Assembly (NCBI GenBank): GCA_019022495.1
Contig: JAFEKR010000030.1
Coordinates: forward strand, 744,001-808,000
DNA from: Epichloe hybrida
Taxonomy: Eukaryota; Ascomycota; Sordariomycetes; Hypocreales; Clavicipitaceae
DNA length: 64,000 bases
Reading direction: 5' to 3'
In this document: positions 23,166-35,159 of the stretch, piece by piece
How the letters are laid out: each line of letters begins with the position of its first letter
Position numbering within the stretch: position 1 is the first letter of the stretch
Program-made: the position numbers and the translations under genes
The notes under the pieces: model-generated
Database searches by the model: none
What the model saw: the letters and a program-made list of their open reading frames with translations, nothing else
What the model was told of the DNA's origin: nothing

Positions 23166-24221
23166 ATGCCTTCTCTCGAAGAGGTTCCGTCCCCGGTTCT
23201 CATCTTGATTGCAAAGAGTGTGCCTGACCTGGTTTCCCTCCACAGCCTGCGTCTAGCGTCACCAGTCTGTGCCGCACTCCTAAGCGATGTGCTTATCGGG
23301 GCCGAAATTGTCGAAGAGGTGGCGTCATTGAGCATGGCCAAATACAATGGGGACATCTTTGGTTACATTTGGCAATTGCTCCAAGGGGCCGAATTCACTC
23401 AGACGGAACCTTTTGGGGTTACCAAAATACCGGCACCACATCCCACGGCCGAGTCCACGCTTCAACTACTGGCGCTTGCTAGGGTCTTTCATGACACGGC
23501 GCACCGCTGCCTCCACACGCTGTTGCGAAGATTCGTCGCGCTACAACCGCGGCGTCTAATAGACATCACCTTTGACCTCCGTAGGCAACGCTTCTGGAAG
23601 CCAAGCAACTCCGACTTCATACCAGCGCCCCAGCCACCGAGTGAAGCATTCAACATTGACCGCGCAGCGGCAGACGCCCCATTCGAGTGGGTTCAGGCAG
23701 AACGTGCCTTGAATGGTGCCTGGTTGCTCGCTCTTTTTGCCATTCTTGGAGACATTGATCCAGCCACCCCTAACACGGGCAATCAACCCAGCGAGGCTCA
23801 ATGCCTCCACATGCTCCAAGTTGGCATTTTGTGGGACCATGAAAACGCGAGGACAGTTCTAGACTGCTTCAACGATGAAGAGCAGAGCCATCTGCGATTG
23901 ACTGGTCTCTTTTCATCTGCTCCGTCGTGTCATGAGGCAGGGTGCTCGGTCAATGCTCGCCCTGCAGACTCCGCATGGGAACCTGGCCCAGGCGGCCTTG
24001 GTCGCAGTCATTGGCCAACGACCGCTTTTGCCAGCGATAGGACAGTCTATTATTCACCTATAAGACATGTCCGGTTTGCGCCGTATAGGTCGTTGGGTTT
24101 CAAATTTTGGGAAGAATCTCGTCTCACCGCCAAGGGTCTGGTCGGTAGCAGAGATCTTGTCAATGCTGTGGGCCATCGCCTTGTCCGGTATGGGGCATGT
24201 ATGCATGGAAGAGTGTGCTGA
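23166..24221 (+). CDS. F-box-like hypothetical protein with a C-terminal frameshift
   Basis: Single exon, 351 residues. Residues 6-45 (VPSPVLILIAKSVPDLVSLHSLRLASPVCAALL) resemble an F-box: hydrophobic, proline start, then LHSLRLAS. The rest has no motif I recognise; such proteins usually recruit targets to SCF ubiquitin ligases. The frame stops soon after GHRLVRYGACM. The +2 frame continues from 24200 for 28 residues (YAWKSVLTPEQLEQLEAD), ending at 24286, as a natural-looking end. A 4-bp contraction of a GTAT repeat at about 24195-24205 would explain this. Whether it is a real mutation or an assembly error cannot be told here. Confidence 0.6.
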   Translation: MPSLEEVPSPVLILIAKSVPDLVSLHSLRLASPVCAALLSDVLIGAEIVEEVASLSMAKYNGDIFGYIWQLLQGAEFTQTEPFGVTKIPAPHPTAESTLQLLALARVFHDTAHRCLHTLLRRFVALQPRRLIDITFDLRRQRFWKPSNSDFIPAPQPPSEAFNIDRAAADAPFEWVQAERALNGAWLLALFAILGDIDPATPNTGNQPSEAQCLHMLQVGILWDHENARTVLDCFNDEEQSHLRLTGLFSSAPSCHEAGCSVNARPADSAWEPGPGGLGRSHWPTTAFASDRTVYYSPIRHVRFAPYRSLGFKFWEESRLTAKGLVGSRDLVNAVGHRLVRYGACMHGRVC

Positions 24222-24286
24222 CGCCTGAGCAGCTTGAACAGCTTGAAGCTGATCAACGTGCTGCGTGGCATCAGGCCCGGTTCTAA

Positions 24287-24920
24287 TTCCGCACAAAGGA
24301 GAAAAATTCTGGCCGTTTTTCATATTGCCTTCCCATTCCTGTGAAGCTCGACTGTCTTGTGTTGTTGCCCAAAGTAAACCATCCTAGCAAAGGGTTTCTC
24401 AACAAGATCACGATATCTGCACTTACACTTGCCAACTCTCTAAACGTCTCGCCGTTCTTGGACGACCGCGGAGCATGTGATGAGACTGCCAACAAGGTAT
24501 GTTACAATTCTAGCGGCGCAACTCCCCAAAACTTAACAATCAAGGATATCACCTACACTACGCGGCATCTCCGCTTCCTTGGGCAGTCTAACACTAGCAA
24601 AGCGAAAGAATTCCATTAAATTGCTCAAGCCATTGACTATGCTGAGTGGTCCATCCATATTCCCAATGAGGGTCGGCCCTATCATCAGCCAAGCATATAA
24701 CCCTCGCATCAATTCAGCTATGCCATTCCTTAACACGTAAACATGCAGCAGTGATTGTTTAATTTGGCAGTAGTAACTAGTCACAACACAGAAGAGGTAC
24801 CTTTCCACGCAAATTTGGAAGACATCGTGATAATAATAATCCTAAGAGCATAGCTACGAACTTCCCCTTTATAGATGTAAACATCCCTTGCCACGATAGG
24901 TCTTAACGCGATGCGAAGCG
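24287..24920. other. Intergenic, nothing assigned
   Basis: Short overlapping open frames on both strands (for example 24341-24619) show no family motif or codon pattern that I trust. Confidence 0.4.
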
Positions 24921-25548
24921 TTATGCTAGAGGGAGAGATTTTGGTCGAACAATATCTTTGTACCAGGGTTGGAAACCAAAGCATGTAAGGACGCCGTCTT
25001 CATTTGTGACGATATTGTCTGTCTTCTAGATTAGCCTAAAGAATACTTAATTCTCTGTAAATAAGAGACTAACCTAGATTTATAGAAGTTTTCTTGAAGT
25101 CGCCCTTCAGATCTTGGCAACGGCAATTATACACTGCCTTAGTCAAAGACCCTGAGCTAGTAAGGTAGCACTCACTAGATTTACAGGATTGACCAAATTT
25201 ACCACTTGAAAAATAATTAGTAGAAATGCGAAGTAGATATAAATTGGTTAAGAGTACTTACCTGGGTACACCTTTTAACACGCCGTCTATATTAGAAAGG
25301 CATGCATTAAGGTCTATGATTGAATACCTCCATCTTTCAAACCTTCTGTCATCTGCTCGACGACAGGAACCTTCAATCAAATCTGAATATGGAGGTCCCC
25401 CCAGCTTGTAAACACATGTTTTAGTGAAGTCATTACGCGGCTGCAGTTTAGTACCAAACGTCACGCCTAATGAAACGTCGCTAGGATGAGCCAAGCTAGC
25501 ACTTCTAGTAGCTAGCTGAAGAATAAACAAATAAGCGCTCAGCTTCAT
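24921..25548 (-). CDS. Second secreted CVNH-type lectin, three exons
   Basis: Proposed join on the minus strand: 25548-25262, 25156-25074, 25018-24921 (468 nt, 155 residues). I start at the second in-frame ATG because it gives a clean signal peptide (MKLSAYLFILQLATRSASLA). CVNH marks: YSIIDLNACLSNIDGVLKG in the first half, KAVYNCRC and TSINLDNIVTNEDGVLTC in the second. Intron phases (2, then 1) match the gene at 627-1385, and YNCRCQ parallels YNCKCK there, so the two are paralogs. Expected role is secreted sugar binding; the target is unknown. Confidence 0.75.
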
Positions 25549-25625
25549 TTTGATGCTTGATAACAACTTCATCACAATGTGCGAGAAAGAAAAGCACGAC
25601 TAAACTATTGTCGCAGAGTGTCAGG

Positions 25626-25637
25626 CCTTTTTATATC
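25626..25637 (-). promoter_or_regulatory. TATA box of the second CVNH gene
   Basis: GATATAAAAAGG on the minus strand, about 78 bp upstream of the chosen ATG at 25548. The spacing supports that start. Confidence 0.5.
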
Positions 25638-25639
25638 GT

Positions 25640-28600
25640 TGCTCGCCAGCAGTTTCTTTTAAGAATCGCTTTACTGCGTGGGGTGTATGTATAACTGCAT
25701 TGGGCTTCACAGAACTATAGTAGTACCCTATTATCACGGTGGTTTTAGTCCCTCTTTCGTCTCCCCATTATTTCCATCCCTTGGCTGCTGGCAAGCTGCA
25801 CTGTGCATGTAGCTACGCTTTGACATTCCGATCTTGGCGCACGTTGGGCCTGGATGATGAGATGATGTCCATCGTTCAACTTTTGTTGGGACTCGGGACC
25901 CATAACTTGTCATGCAGTCGATTGTGCACATGCATGCTATAGAGCCAACGACAACGATAGTCCAGGTCTAGTAGAAACACTAAACCATGAGGCTAGGTAA
26001 ACAAAATATGTGCTGCTCTTGACTCCAAGGTTGGCAAAGAACCTTAGGTTCTAGCTTTTAGCCCATGATGTATTCTTATCCTTGTATGCGGCAAGATTAG
26101 GCGACTTTTCCAAGCACATTAGATCATATCCATGCGTCTCTGTGGCTTCCCGTGTACATATAGTAGTGCGTCCCGTTTCATTAGCAGAATAAGTACATAA
26201 GTGCATGTGGTCCAACGTTTGCTCCTCCGCCTAACAAAATTGGGTCTCTTCTAAAAGAAAAAACGAGCGAGCGCAGTTCCTTTGGAGTCTGGCCCATTGC
26301 ATTACTCGTGCCACGCCCCACGTCTTTGGGTTTTTGAACCACTCGCGAAGTTATTGCTTCTTACATGTACATAAAGCATCCCTAATAGGTCCACGCACAA
26401 AAGCCACTGAGAGCTGATGGTCGCCGCCCCGCGTGGAGCTTGTAGTTATTGTAAAATCTTTAAGGGGTTAGACTATACCTCGCTTAACTTGCGGCATTTT
26501 TCGTTCCTGAAAAACAATTATAAATTCTGTCTTATTACTACAGGTTCCTTTGCTTGGGTGGAGGGGTAGAAACAAGTGCTATTAAAATCCACAGCTTGTC
26601 CACATCTCCATGTTATGCAGCTGCTTTAATGCTTTTGTACATGTAGCGTTAATCTCAGCGTCACCGTTTGATCAAGATTCCCTGACCGACCTCTAGCCTC
26701 GTGGGGATCTTGCTAGCGGCTGTTACCTAGCGCGAGGATCTACTACATGTACAGAGAATCGTTCTCATATTGTTTCTAGGCCACCGTTGTTAGGGTCTAA
26801 TGTTGAGTTAGGGTGCGAACCATGAAATGTAACGGATTTTGTGAGTATACTCTACCCCCTAAGTTATTTGCAAAATCTACATGCTCTAGTTGCTCTCCAA
26901 TAGCTGCGATTAGCTATAAGCCTGTAGTATTTTGGAGAGCTATAAGGAAAATACGGAGGGTGTTAAAAATCCACTAGAAGATATATTGTTTCCTATGTAA
27001 AGTGTTGAAAAATTTAGGAATCTAATAATCCTAGCTCCTCTCACTTTTATTTACTTGCTAATATCTTATTAGCTTAATTTCCCTTGATATGCTAGTGTCA
27101 CGAGTTCGGTTGGAAGGAATATAACAGATTAATAGCTAAGATTTGAGGTTATTACTAGAAAAGTGCTACCTGAGGGAGGGCTGCGCGAAGGTCTTGAACT
27201 CTGACTTACTACATACAATATAGGCAGTCTTTATCTAAATACCCCGCCTAGCGTACATAGCCATCTACATGTAGTAGCTAGCTAGTGCCTTAGTTATCCG
27301 CACGGCCTGAGGTTCATCCGAGGCTCCATCAGAGGATTACCCTGTCTCTGGCCTCTGTGCTCCTGACAGCTAGACGCTTCCACCAAAATGTACTATATTA
27401 GGACCTCCTAAGAACACTATAGGTTTGGATAATATGCTGGATCATTAATGTGCAATATGTGCGCAAATTCAAGGCCAGGGAAGATCATGTAGGGACCGTA
27501 AGATTAGAGCTAGCGGGGAACGTGGTTCTCATTCCTTGGGATCCTAATGAGGAGTCAAATCAGGCTAAGTTCGGGCCTATATGGCTTATTCTTCACATTG
27601 TTAGCAAACTCTTGCCAAGTGACCTACTGCGATTGACTAGTCATCGCACTTAGCATGATAGTGTACCGTATCTCCTCTGGATCTCACCAAGCAGCCGAAC
27701 TGCTTCCTTGTACACAATCGCCGAGAGCCTAGAACTTGGGTAGAATGTGGTGATAAATGCTTCAAATTCAAGAACCATACAAGTATCGCTGTTTAAGTGA
27801 TTCGCCTGTGCATAACAGTACGGCAGCTATGTCTCGCAAGAAACTTAATCCAAATCCATGGAACTAGAGGCAAGAGGAAACGGCACAATTCGGCAGCGGT
27901 GAACCAATCCACTTGCTGAGATTAATTGATGTGCTAAATCCGCTTGGCAGTATGAGTCCATACCCAGCATAATTTCACACAAAACAGTGTGGAAGCAGAT
28001 CTGCTTTATTTTATCTATTAACTAGATGCTCTCACCCTTTCTCATGGCTAGTACCTCCACTAACTGTTCAAGTCAAGGTTAGCCATTGAACCGCTAAACA
28101 CTATCGACGAACATTTGTTAAACAAACTAGCTTGCCCCATTGCTTAGGCATTCCTCCCTAATAAAAGCAAGCTTCGCATTGGCCTTATTCTCGTTTGACT
28201 AGGGAGATGCATTGCCATGGTACAAAGAGATCCCAATGTTCCCTATGAAAATTAATAAGGAATTGAGAAATAAAAATGAAGGTAAAAATAAAAGTTTTCT
28301 CCAAGTAAGACTATCCAAACGCAGGTACTCATCTAGAACGGCCTCGCCAGCGGCGACGATGAATACTGCGCACTCCCTATTGCTGTTGCTGTTGCTACTT
28401 TTGGTCCTGATAGTAACCAAGAATTGGCGTCCACTATTAGTCGTTTAATGGAGGTGTCCGTCCTCATTAGGCTAGTGTATTGGGGTCGTTCGATGTCGAC
28501 TAGATGGGATAGGGAATAATATGATAGCTCTGTTAGGGAGCCGTATCGAATCTTCGTCCGGCAGTTTTTATGGTGCAACCACCTATTTTCGTGGGAAGGA

Positions 28601-29440
28601 CAGCATCTTACAGTTTCTATCTAAATTCCCAGATGCCAATGCCAGGAATTAGCCGTTTAAGCAACTCCACCCTTCATGACAAGGTCTGTTGATGAAAGTA
28701 GTCTGTTGCCGTAGAATGTGTCTTGGCAGAACATAAGTTGTAACTGGCAGACGTCTGTTTGGTACGCAAATTACTGTGTGATCTCTTGCGTGGCGTCAGA
28801 ATATACGCCCATGTGTGTTCACTTAACCCGGAGTAGAGGTTTTAGTCAAGAGCTAGAATAGCCGCATATGCTATATCTCCATGGCCCCTAATCATATAAA
28901 GGACAATCTAGAATGCAGATTTCCTGTATAGACACATTCGTAGTTTCTTCTCCTCATTCTCAATGCATCTACAGCCATCAAGAACCTCGATAAGATTATT
29001 TCAATGCATCTTATGAATCTATTGGCAGGACTCCTGTTCTATACTTAGCTAGCTAAGAGCATTTAGATCGTTCGCCACCACATACAATGATCTTAATTCT
29101 GGATCATAACTCACTGTGATAGCTCTTTTGAAGAGATACGACAAGTTCATTGCATAATATATCTTATATAATATAAAGAATTGGACAGAGGAAGGAGCGT
29201 TGTGGCGGCCACCGTAATTGTATTTTGTATTGGAAAAAACTTATGATAGAGACAACGAACGAATGACACTCCTGAAAATTGTCCTCTCCATGCCTTCACA
29301 AACCCTCTCCGTGCATGACATATTGACCTTTCTATATCCATGCCCATTCTCCAGTGGACGCTTAGTGAGCGCCGGGGCACACGACACGGTTAGGACTGTC
29401 TTAGGGTTAGTAATTTAAGGAGCATACGCAGGAATAGAGT
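25640..29440. other. Gene-poor 3.8-kb stretch
   Basis: No open frame longer than about 85 residues, and none with a recognised motif. Base composition is between the gene regions and the RIP blocks. TACATGTA-type palindromes occur at about 26361, 26638, 26742 and 27266. Confidence 0.5.
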
Positions 29441-29441
29441 A

Positions 29442-29828
29442 TTAGACGCACTTAACATTGGTGCTGACGTCTATAAAACTTTTAGAATATATCGATGACT
29501 GTATTTTCAGACACTTATACTTACTGCAAGGTTTTCCTTTATGGCCTCGGCAAGAGCCGTCAGTGCAGGCACGGTTGAATTGCGAACCGTTAGCGAAACG
29601 GCCTTGGCAATAGCCTTGACTGTTGCAGGTCTGATTCTTTTAGTGTGAATAAGGGCAATAGAGATGTGAGAGACTGACCCCCTTAGCTATTTCGTTGATG
29701 GAAAAGTCACCATCGGCGACGTCGGCCGCAGAGGTCTCGACATCTTCGACACCAGAGTTGACGTCTTCAGCCGGTGCGGCTAAGGCAAGAGCGGAAGTAA
29801 AGATTAGAGCAGCGGCGAAGAACTTCAT
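29442..29828 (-). CDS. Small cysteine-rich secreted peptide, two exons
   Basis: Exon 1 29828-29679 encodes a signal peptide (MKFFAAALIFTSALALAAPA) and an acidic propeptide-like stretch ending DFSINEIAKG. A short intron (29678-29637, 42 nt, GTCAGT...AAAG) leads to exon 2 29636-29442, which starts NQTCNSQGYCQGRF. Four more cysteines follow (RACTDGSCRG, KGKPC), then KYKCL and KCV near the end. The total would be 114 residues. A GTAAGT at 29524 could be another donor, so the C-terminus is uncertain. The layout (signal, acidic pro-region, compact Cys-rich core) fits a fungal antimicrobial or effector peptide; no family was recognised. Confidence 0.55.
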
Positions 29829-29923
29829 TTCGCTGGTATATAAGAGGTAGTTCTTTAAAGTTGTGAATAAAGCGTTTGCTGTTGCTGTTGGTGATGAAAC
29901 TGGTAAATTGAGGTGGCACATCA

Positions 29924-29936
29924 CGTATTTATAGCC
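29924..29936 (-). promoter_or_regulatory. TATA box of the cysteine-rich peptide gene
   Basis: GGCTATAAATACG on the minus strand, about 100 bp upstream of the ATG at 29828. Confidence 0.5.
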
Positions 29937-29954
29937 AGACTGAGGCCGTCCCAC

Positions 29955-31122
29955 ACTTCTGAGGAACTCAATAGAATCTTTGATCGGGATAACACTTGCT
30001 ACCTACTTCGTGGTCACTTGTGATTATGCAGAGACTGTAGTATCACTGCATGACCTAATAAAATGCATTGACAAGAAAGAAGCAATCGCCGATGAGATGC
30101 ACGCGTTAGATTCATCTTACATGCAGGAAGAAATTGAGCCGACTACAGGACTTCTCAGCTTCCAATTGGAAGAACAAGAATTGCAAAACTTGGCACCTAT
30201 GACTTTACTCGGTGAGGTTCCGATCTGCGCTGACGACACTGCCGCGAGCGGTTTGCATACAACCCACCATGTCATCTTGGCAGGCCAGACAAAAACCTGT
30301 TGGATGTTAAGGTCTCACATCTAAAGCATCACTTGCCTCGCGATATCTTCAATCTTTAGTGGCTAATTGCGAGGCATTAGCACTTAGGACAGAGACCCCT
30401 TTCACCTTTATATATAGCCTTCTTTTCGCCATGTGTGGATAGCCTAGATAGCTGAATGTATCATCATTATCTTTCCACGTCGTCTCACAAATTGTCCACG
30501 ATTGTGTATATGTTTTCCTGGGAAGTGTGTTAGATGCCCTAAATTGCTCAAAAACGCGTTATTTCAGTCCCTAAAGCGACATTGACATGTGCACCTTGCC
30601 GGCACAGCTGGGTTCCCCGCAGATAAAGCCCAGTGCAAGTGAGATTATGAGCACGTATAATCAGGCGATGTTGCGTCGGGTCATCGGGGAAGCGTTTGAG
30701 CTCGAGCTCCATGTGCTGGTCGTCAGCTTATCTTGGCATCTTACCTTCATGGAGCATTCACTAGTCAAATTCGGGGTTGGATCAGTCGTTCTGAGACACT
30801 TCTTGCGCAACGCTGACTAAGTCGACCCCAAATTGGCAAACGTCGGCATCACTCGTCTATCGATCATGATTATTCATGAATGAGGAAAGCCATCCTTCGG
30901 GACTTGCCCGGACTGCGCCCTGGACCCCGCAGAGTCAGAGAGAGCTCAACGATGATTGGCCGCCATTGTGCAGCAACAGACACACACAGCTACAGCCTTG
31001 TCGCCTCAAGGCAGAAATGCTGTGCGGTTCAATACCATTCATTCTTCTAGGTATTAAACGTCGCCCACATCCCCAAAGCAACATCTGCTCTTTCCCGGTT
31101 CCAAACTCTGTCAACTCCTCTG
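29955..31122. other. Intergenic, nothing assigned
   Basis: Contains a 114-codon open frame (29980-30324) and a 77-codon one (30587-30820) without recognisable features. I do not call them genes. Confidence 0.4.
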
Positions 31123-31422
31123 ATGACCATCATGTCTTCCGGATCTGAAACAACCAAGGCAGGCCAGCAAGAGACCGCCGCCCGAGGCTCAAGTCGAGGA
31201 GAGATGTCTGGTATGCCTCCCGGGTTGTCGCCACCAAAGGTATTCAGAAATGCTAACCGAAAAGGACACACGACAGATGAAGAGACTCCGGACATCATGC
31301 CTGAAAGGATACTATCTCCCGAGGAGGCGGAAGCCGACTATCAGGCGCAACTAGCTCTCCTCCGCCAACAGACCACAGAGTACGAAGCAAGCCAACAGGC
31401 TGCTAAAGAAGACGGGAAGTGA
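31123..31422 (+). CDS. Small disordered hypothetical protein
   Basis: 99 residues. Rich in Ser, Gly, Thr, Glu and Gln, with a likely helical C-terminal part (SPEEAEADYQAQLALLRQQT). It is preceded by a pyrimidine-rich leader with CCAAACTCTGTCAACTCCTC, usual for fungal transcripts. An ATG nine bases later (MSSGSE) is an alternative start. No signal peptide and no domain recognised. The codon pattern looks coding, but support is modest. Confidence 0.45.
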   Translation: MTIMSSGSETTKAGQQETAARGSSRGEMSGMPPGLSPPKVFRNANRKGHTTDEETPDIMPERILSPEEAEADYQAQLALLRQQTTEYEASQQAAKEDGK

Positions 31423-32572
31423 GATCAAGGAAGACGGCGGAGTCGATGACAAGGTTATGCAGTGTCGAGCTCGCGCTGGGGAATGTCGAAGGATCGTCAA
31501 GCCCTTCCACTATTACAACGGGCCTGTGATTAGACATGATATTCTCTTTCTCATGTCATACCACACAAGACGCTCGTCTTCAAACCTAAGCAATGTCTCT
31601 CTCGAAGGCGATGCAAGTCTTTCGCGCCGTTTATTGCCTGTACTAGTTCTACACGGGATATTTTGGCCGTTCACTCGATCTTTCATGTTCTTTCTCATCG
31701 ACAGAGGCCCTGTTGACTTTCTAATATATAGTTTGAGCAGGCCTTAATTAAAGGCATTCGGGCCCCGAGTTCCATCACAGCCCTGTCGGAAGGGATATGC
31801 CATGACCTCATAATGTCCCGCAACATAAAACAGCATATTTCTATGTAGTGTCCAGGCGAATTAAGCTCCTGTCATCATTGCCGTAATACTTCACACCAGC
31901 GCCACACGGCCTCTACTTTTTCAACGCCCCGACGCTGTATCTCAATTTCTCTCCTTTGCACAACCACACAACTGTATCCCAGTACCTCTTACATCCCCCA
32001 CCAAAGTCAACTAATGTATTCACCAACAGTCATTATGATCATCTAAAATAAGATGCTTGCGGGTTTCCAATCACAATTTTCGGCATTTCAAAAAAACAGG
32101 AGGAACCCACGATGGAGCTTCCGACGAGGTATGAGCATGGCTCGAAAACGCCCATAAAGGTGCCGATTAAAGCACCTTGGGTCTGCCGATCAGCGATGCA
32201 GACGTGGAGAAACTGAAAGTTAGGTATGGACAACAAATGGGAGATATGCTAGTTGAGAGTCCGGACAAAAAACGGCAATACATCTCTCCACATTATTCGA
32301 AACTAGTAACAGGAGGAGTGCTACACATTTCACATTATTTCGTAACTAAGCAACGATAATAGCGGGAGTGCAAAGATTCGCAGCATCAACTGGGAAGAGA
32401 AGAAGGCAGAGGTATAATGCAATGCCAAGCAGGCCAAGAAAGAAGCCGTGATCCTGTCCACATTGAGAGTCTGAGACACTTCCGCATTATACGTCCCCGG
32501 GGGTTTGGAATCCCAACGCTTATAAGGAGCTGGATGCGGAAATAGCCATCTAGCAAGCATGAAGGAGTTGTC
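31423..32572. other. Intergenic, nothing assigned
   Basis: No recognised gene. Likely the 3' flanks of the small protein gene and of the amidase remnant. Confidence 0.4.
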
Positions 32573-34430
32573 TCACAACACCTCGCTCTTAGGAGAAATA
32601 CACCTCTTCACAAATTCATTCCTGACCAGTGTCCTCTGCTCAAAAGCATACGCATATCCAATTAAGTTTTCCTCTGACCATCTCCTGCCTAGGAAACTCA
32701 GCCCCATCGGCACCCCGGGTGCATGCGAAATCAGCTGTCCCGTCTCATCATGCCTGACGGGCGCATCAGGGCCATGGCGGCCCATCGGGACGGTCACGAC
32801 GGGTGCTCCCACCACCGCGGCCCAGAGGACGAAGTACCAGACGGCATGACGAGGGCATCCAAGCCATTCTCGTCAAGGGCACCTAGCATACCATGCTTCC
32901 CCCGCAAGTCCAGTAGTTCAAGGTAGGCGTCCCAAACGCGGGGATTCCTGTTGCCACCTTCGAATCCGAGATCCAGGAAAAGGTCAAAAACGCCCGTATC
33001 ACGAGCAGGATGGCCCTCCAGAGGATGCTCGCGGGTTAGAGCCCGGAAATCAGAGAGATTTGCTACATTGAGCGGATTGTGCGCCAGTTCGGCTAGATAC
33101 GAAGCCAGGTTGGTCGCAAAATCCGCTCCGTTGACAATCCTTCGCAACGTCTTCTCCGGGACTTCGCGCCTCTTGGAGAAATTTGCAGGAACAAGAACCG
33201 CGCCTGCTTTTGCCAGTGTATCGAGAATGACCCTGATGCGTCGAATTCCTCGCGCGGCAAGTAGTCTCCGATGCCTACGTCGGCCGTGATGACGTTCCAG
33301 GGGATGCCGATGCGGGCGCCGTGGAGGGCATTCGCCTTGCAGGCAGACACATAACCTGGGATATGCGGTATGACAGATGTGTAGTTATCTTTAGGGTCAT
33401 ATCCCGCTATAGCTTGTAGCACGGCCGCTGCGTCGCGGACGGTTCGTGCCATTGGACCCACGGTGTCTTGATGCTCTGTACATGGAATAACAAGATGCCG
33501 CGAGGTAAGGCCCATAGTGGGCTTAACGCCTACTATACCGTTCTTGTGAGATGGGAAGATGAAGGATCCATCTGTTTCGGTGCCCAGTGAGGCAAACGCA
33601 AGACCAAGATCAGAGGCGACACCGCTCCCGCTGGAGCTCCCGCCTGGATCTTGCTTCTCGTGATAAGCCGCGTAGGTCTGGCTGCCGTGGGCAGACCAGC
33701 CTCGGACTGGTTTTAAACTGCGAATTCCGGCCCATTGGCTGAGATTTGCTTTACCGAGGATGATTGCGCCTGCTCGGCAGGGCTTTGCAACTGTAGTAGC
33801 ATCTCGGGGCACTTTGACGCCATGCAAGAGCCACGACCCGGCTTTACGTCGTCATTTTGTCAGCCTTTCACTCTCTAAAGTCGCATGGAGGATAATTGGA
33901 ACTCACACGTATTGTTCATTCCATCATTTGTAGCGATATTGTTGTTGACGAGGATGGGAATGCCATGCAACGGCCTTGGTGAAATCAGCCTGTCATCACC
34001 CCGATAGTGCTAGCAGGTCTACCCTTTCAAGATGCCTCTGGCTCTCTCGTCGTCTAAACGCGCCGCAATATCGATGGCATCAGGATTGATCTCCGTGACT
34101 ACACTCAGCGCATCATTCACCTCGTGAATCCTTGCGATGTAGGTCTAGAACTCATTTAGCACTTGCGTTGAGTGCCAAGCAGATGTGATGACGACTGGAT
34201 TGTTTTCCGCTTTTGGGCAAATGCTACTGACTTTGACCAAATCTGCGCTCGTAAACAATCCGCTGGATAATCCGGTTTGTAAATCATCGATGGTGGCGTC
34301 AATCAGACTGGGAAACTTGGCGTGGCTGCTTGCAGACGACCGTGGCCGTGGAGGAGAGAGAACCTGCTGCTCGAGATAGCAGGCCGCTTGTCCTGTCAGC
34401 TGCAGAGCAGCGATGGCGATGAAATTCGCC
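32573..34430 (-). pseudogene. Amidase-signature enzyme, frame-disrupted
   Basis: Minus-strand order: hydrophobic leader FIAIAALQLTGQAACYL, FPSLIDATIDDLQTGLSSG, a GT-AG intron (34231-34145), TYIARIHEVNDALSVV, PLHGIPILVNNNIATNDG, HGVKVPRDATTVAK, ILGKANLSQWAG, then the amidase signature DPGGSSSGSGVASDLGLAFAS. After that come GTETDGS, DTVGPMARTVRDAAAVL and the C-terminal GAPVVTVPMG. Lysine and serines of the Ser-cisSer-Lys triad are visible. Breaks: a shift or stop after LKG (about 34025), a frame change near 33235 and another near 32825. The leader has no usable ATG where one is expected. Known enzymes hydrolyse amide bonds. This copy probably does not make the full protein, unless the breaks are assembly errors. 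Confidence 0.7.
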
Positions 34431-35159
34431 CCATTGCATGCCGGGAACTGAACAGGTTGAGGGAGCTGCGTTGACCCGCGCGGTTGGTTGCCTAATTCAT
34501 GACTCGGGTTGCCGCAAATGATGCTGGTATTACGAAGTACGTCTGCCTCGCATGTCTCTATAATGATAGTATTAATATTAATACCACGTCTGATTACATC
34601 AGCCTGGCTATTCTTTCCCCCAACAGCCCCACCGTTGCCATCTTCTAGAGCAGCAGTTCCCCCACTAGAATCCGATGCCAATGGCCGGCCTGAGTCAAGT
34701 CAACTTCCCTCCTCTACGTGTAATCCGTGCAAGCTTTGTCTTTGCATGAAAGTGAGTCGGGTGAGTCACTCAATACATGTCGCGTTAATCCTGATCCGGA
34801 AGGACGCGCGATATGCGCATCAGGTGACCCCAGAAAAGTAGACTCGGCGCTCATTGATGCCGGCGTGTTGTCCACCATTTGCAAGTTTGAGGCCTCGTCC
34901 TCGTCTACCTCGCCTCCTAAGCAATTGAGTCAACGCCAGCCGCCATGTCTCCTTCAGCACATACGATCTTGCCGTCTGCCGTCTGCTCGCTGCCCGCTCT
35001 ACACGTATTAAACACATGACCCTCGCTCTGCATCGACTTGCTCCCTACCTACCCTCCCTCACTAGGCCCTTATTCGTACGAGACACGACGACACGACGAC
35101 ATCGCGATTACTGCTTTTCTCAATTCACCGTGTCTGTTTGGCGACCTCCGAGAAGACCC
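34431..35159. other. Shared upstream region of the amidase remnant and the VIT-VWA gene
   Basis: No gene recognised. The stretch separates divergent transcription units. Confidence 0.4.

Noticed and set aside
24341..24619. 92-codon plus-strand frame as a gene
   Set aside because: No motif, no signal peptide and no convincing promoter; an equally long frame lies antisense.
29980..30324. 114-codon frame as a gene
   Set aside because: It looks acidic and soluble but has no recognised motif or splice context; support too weak.
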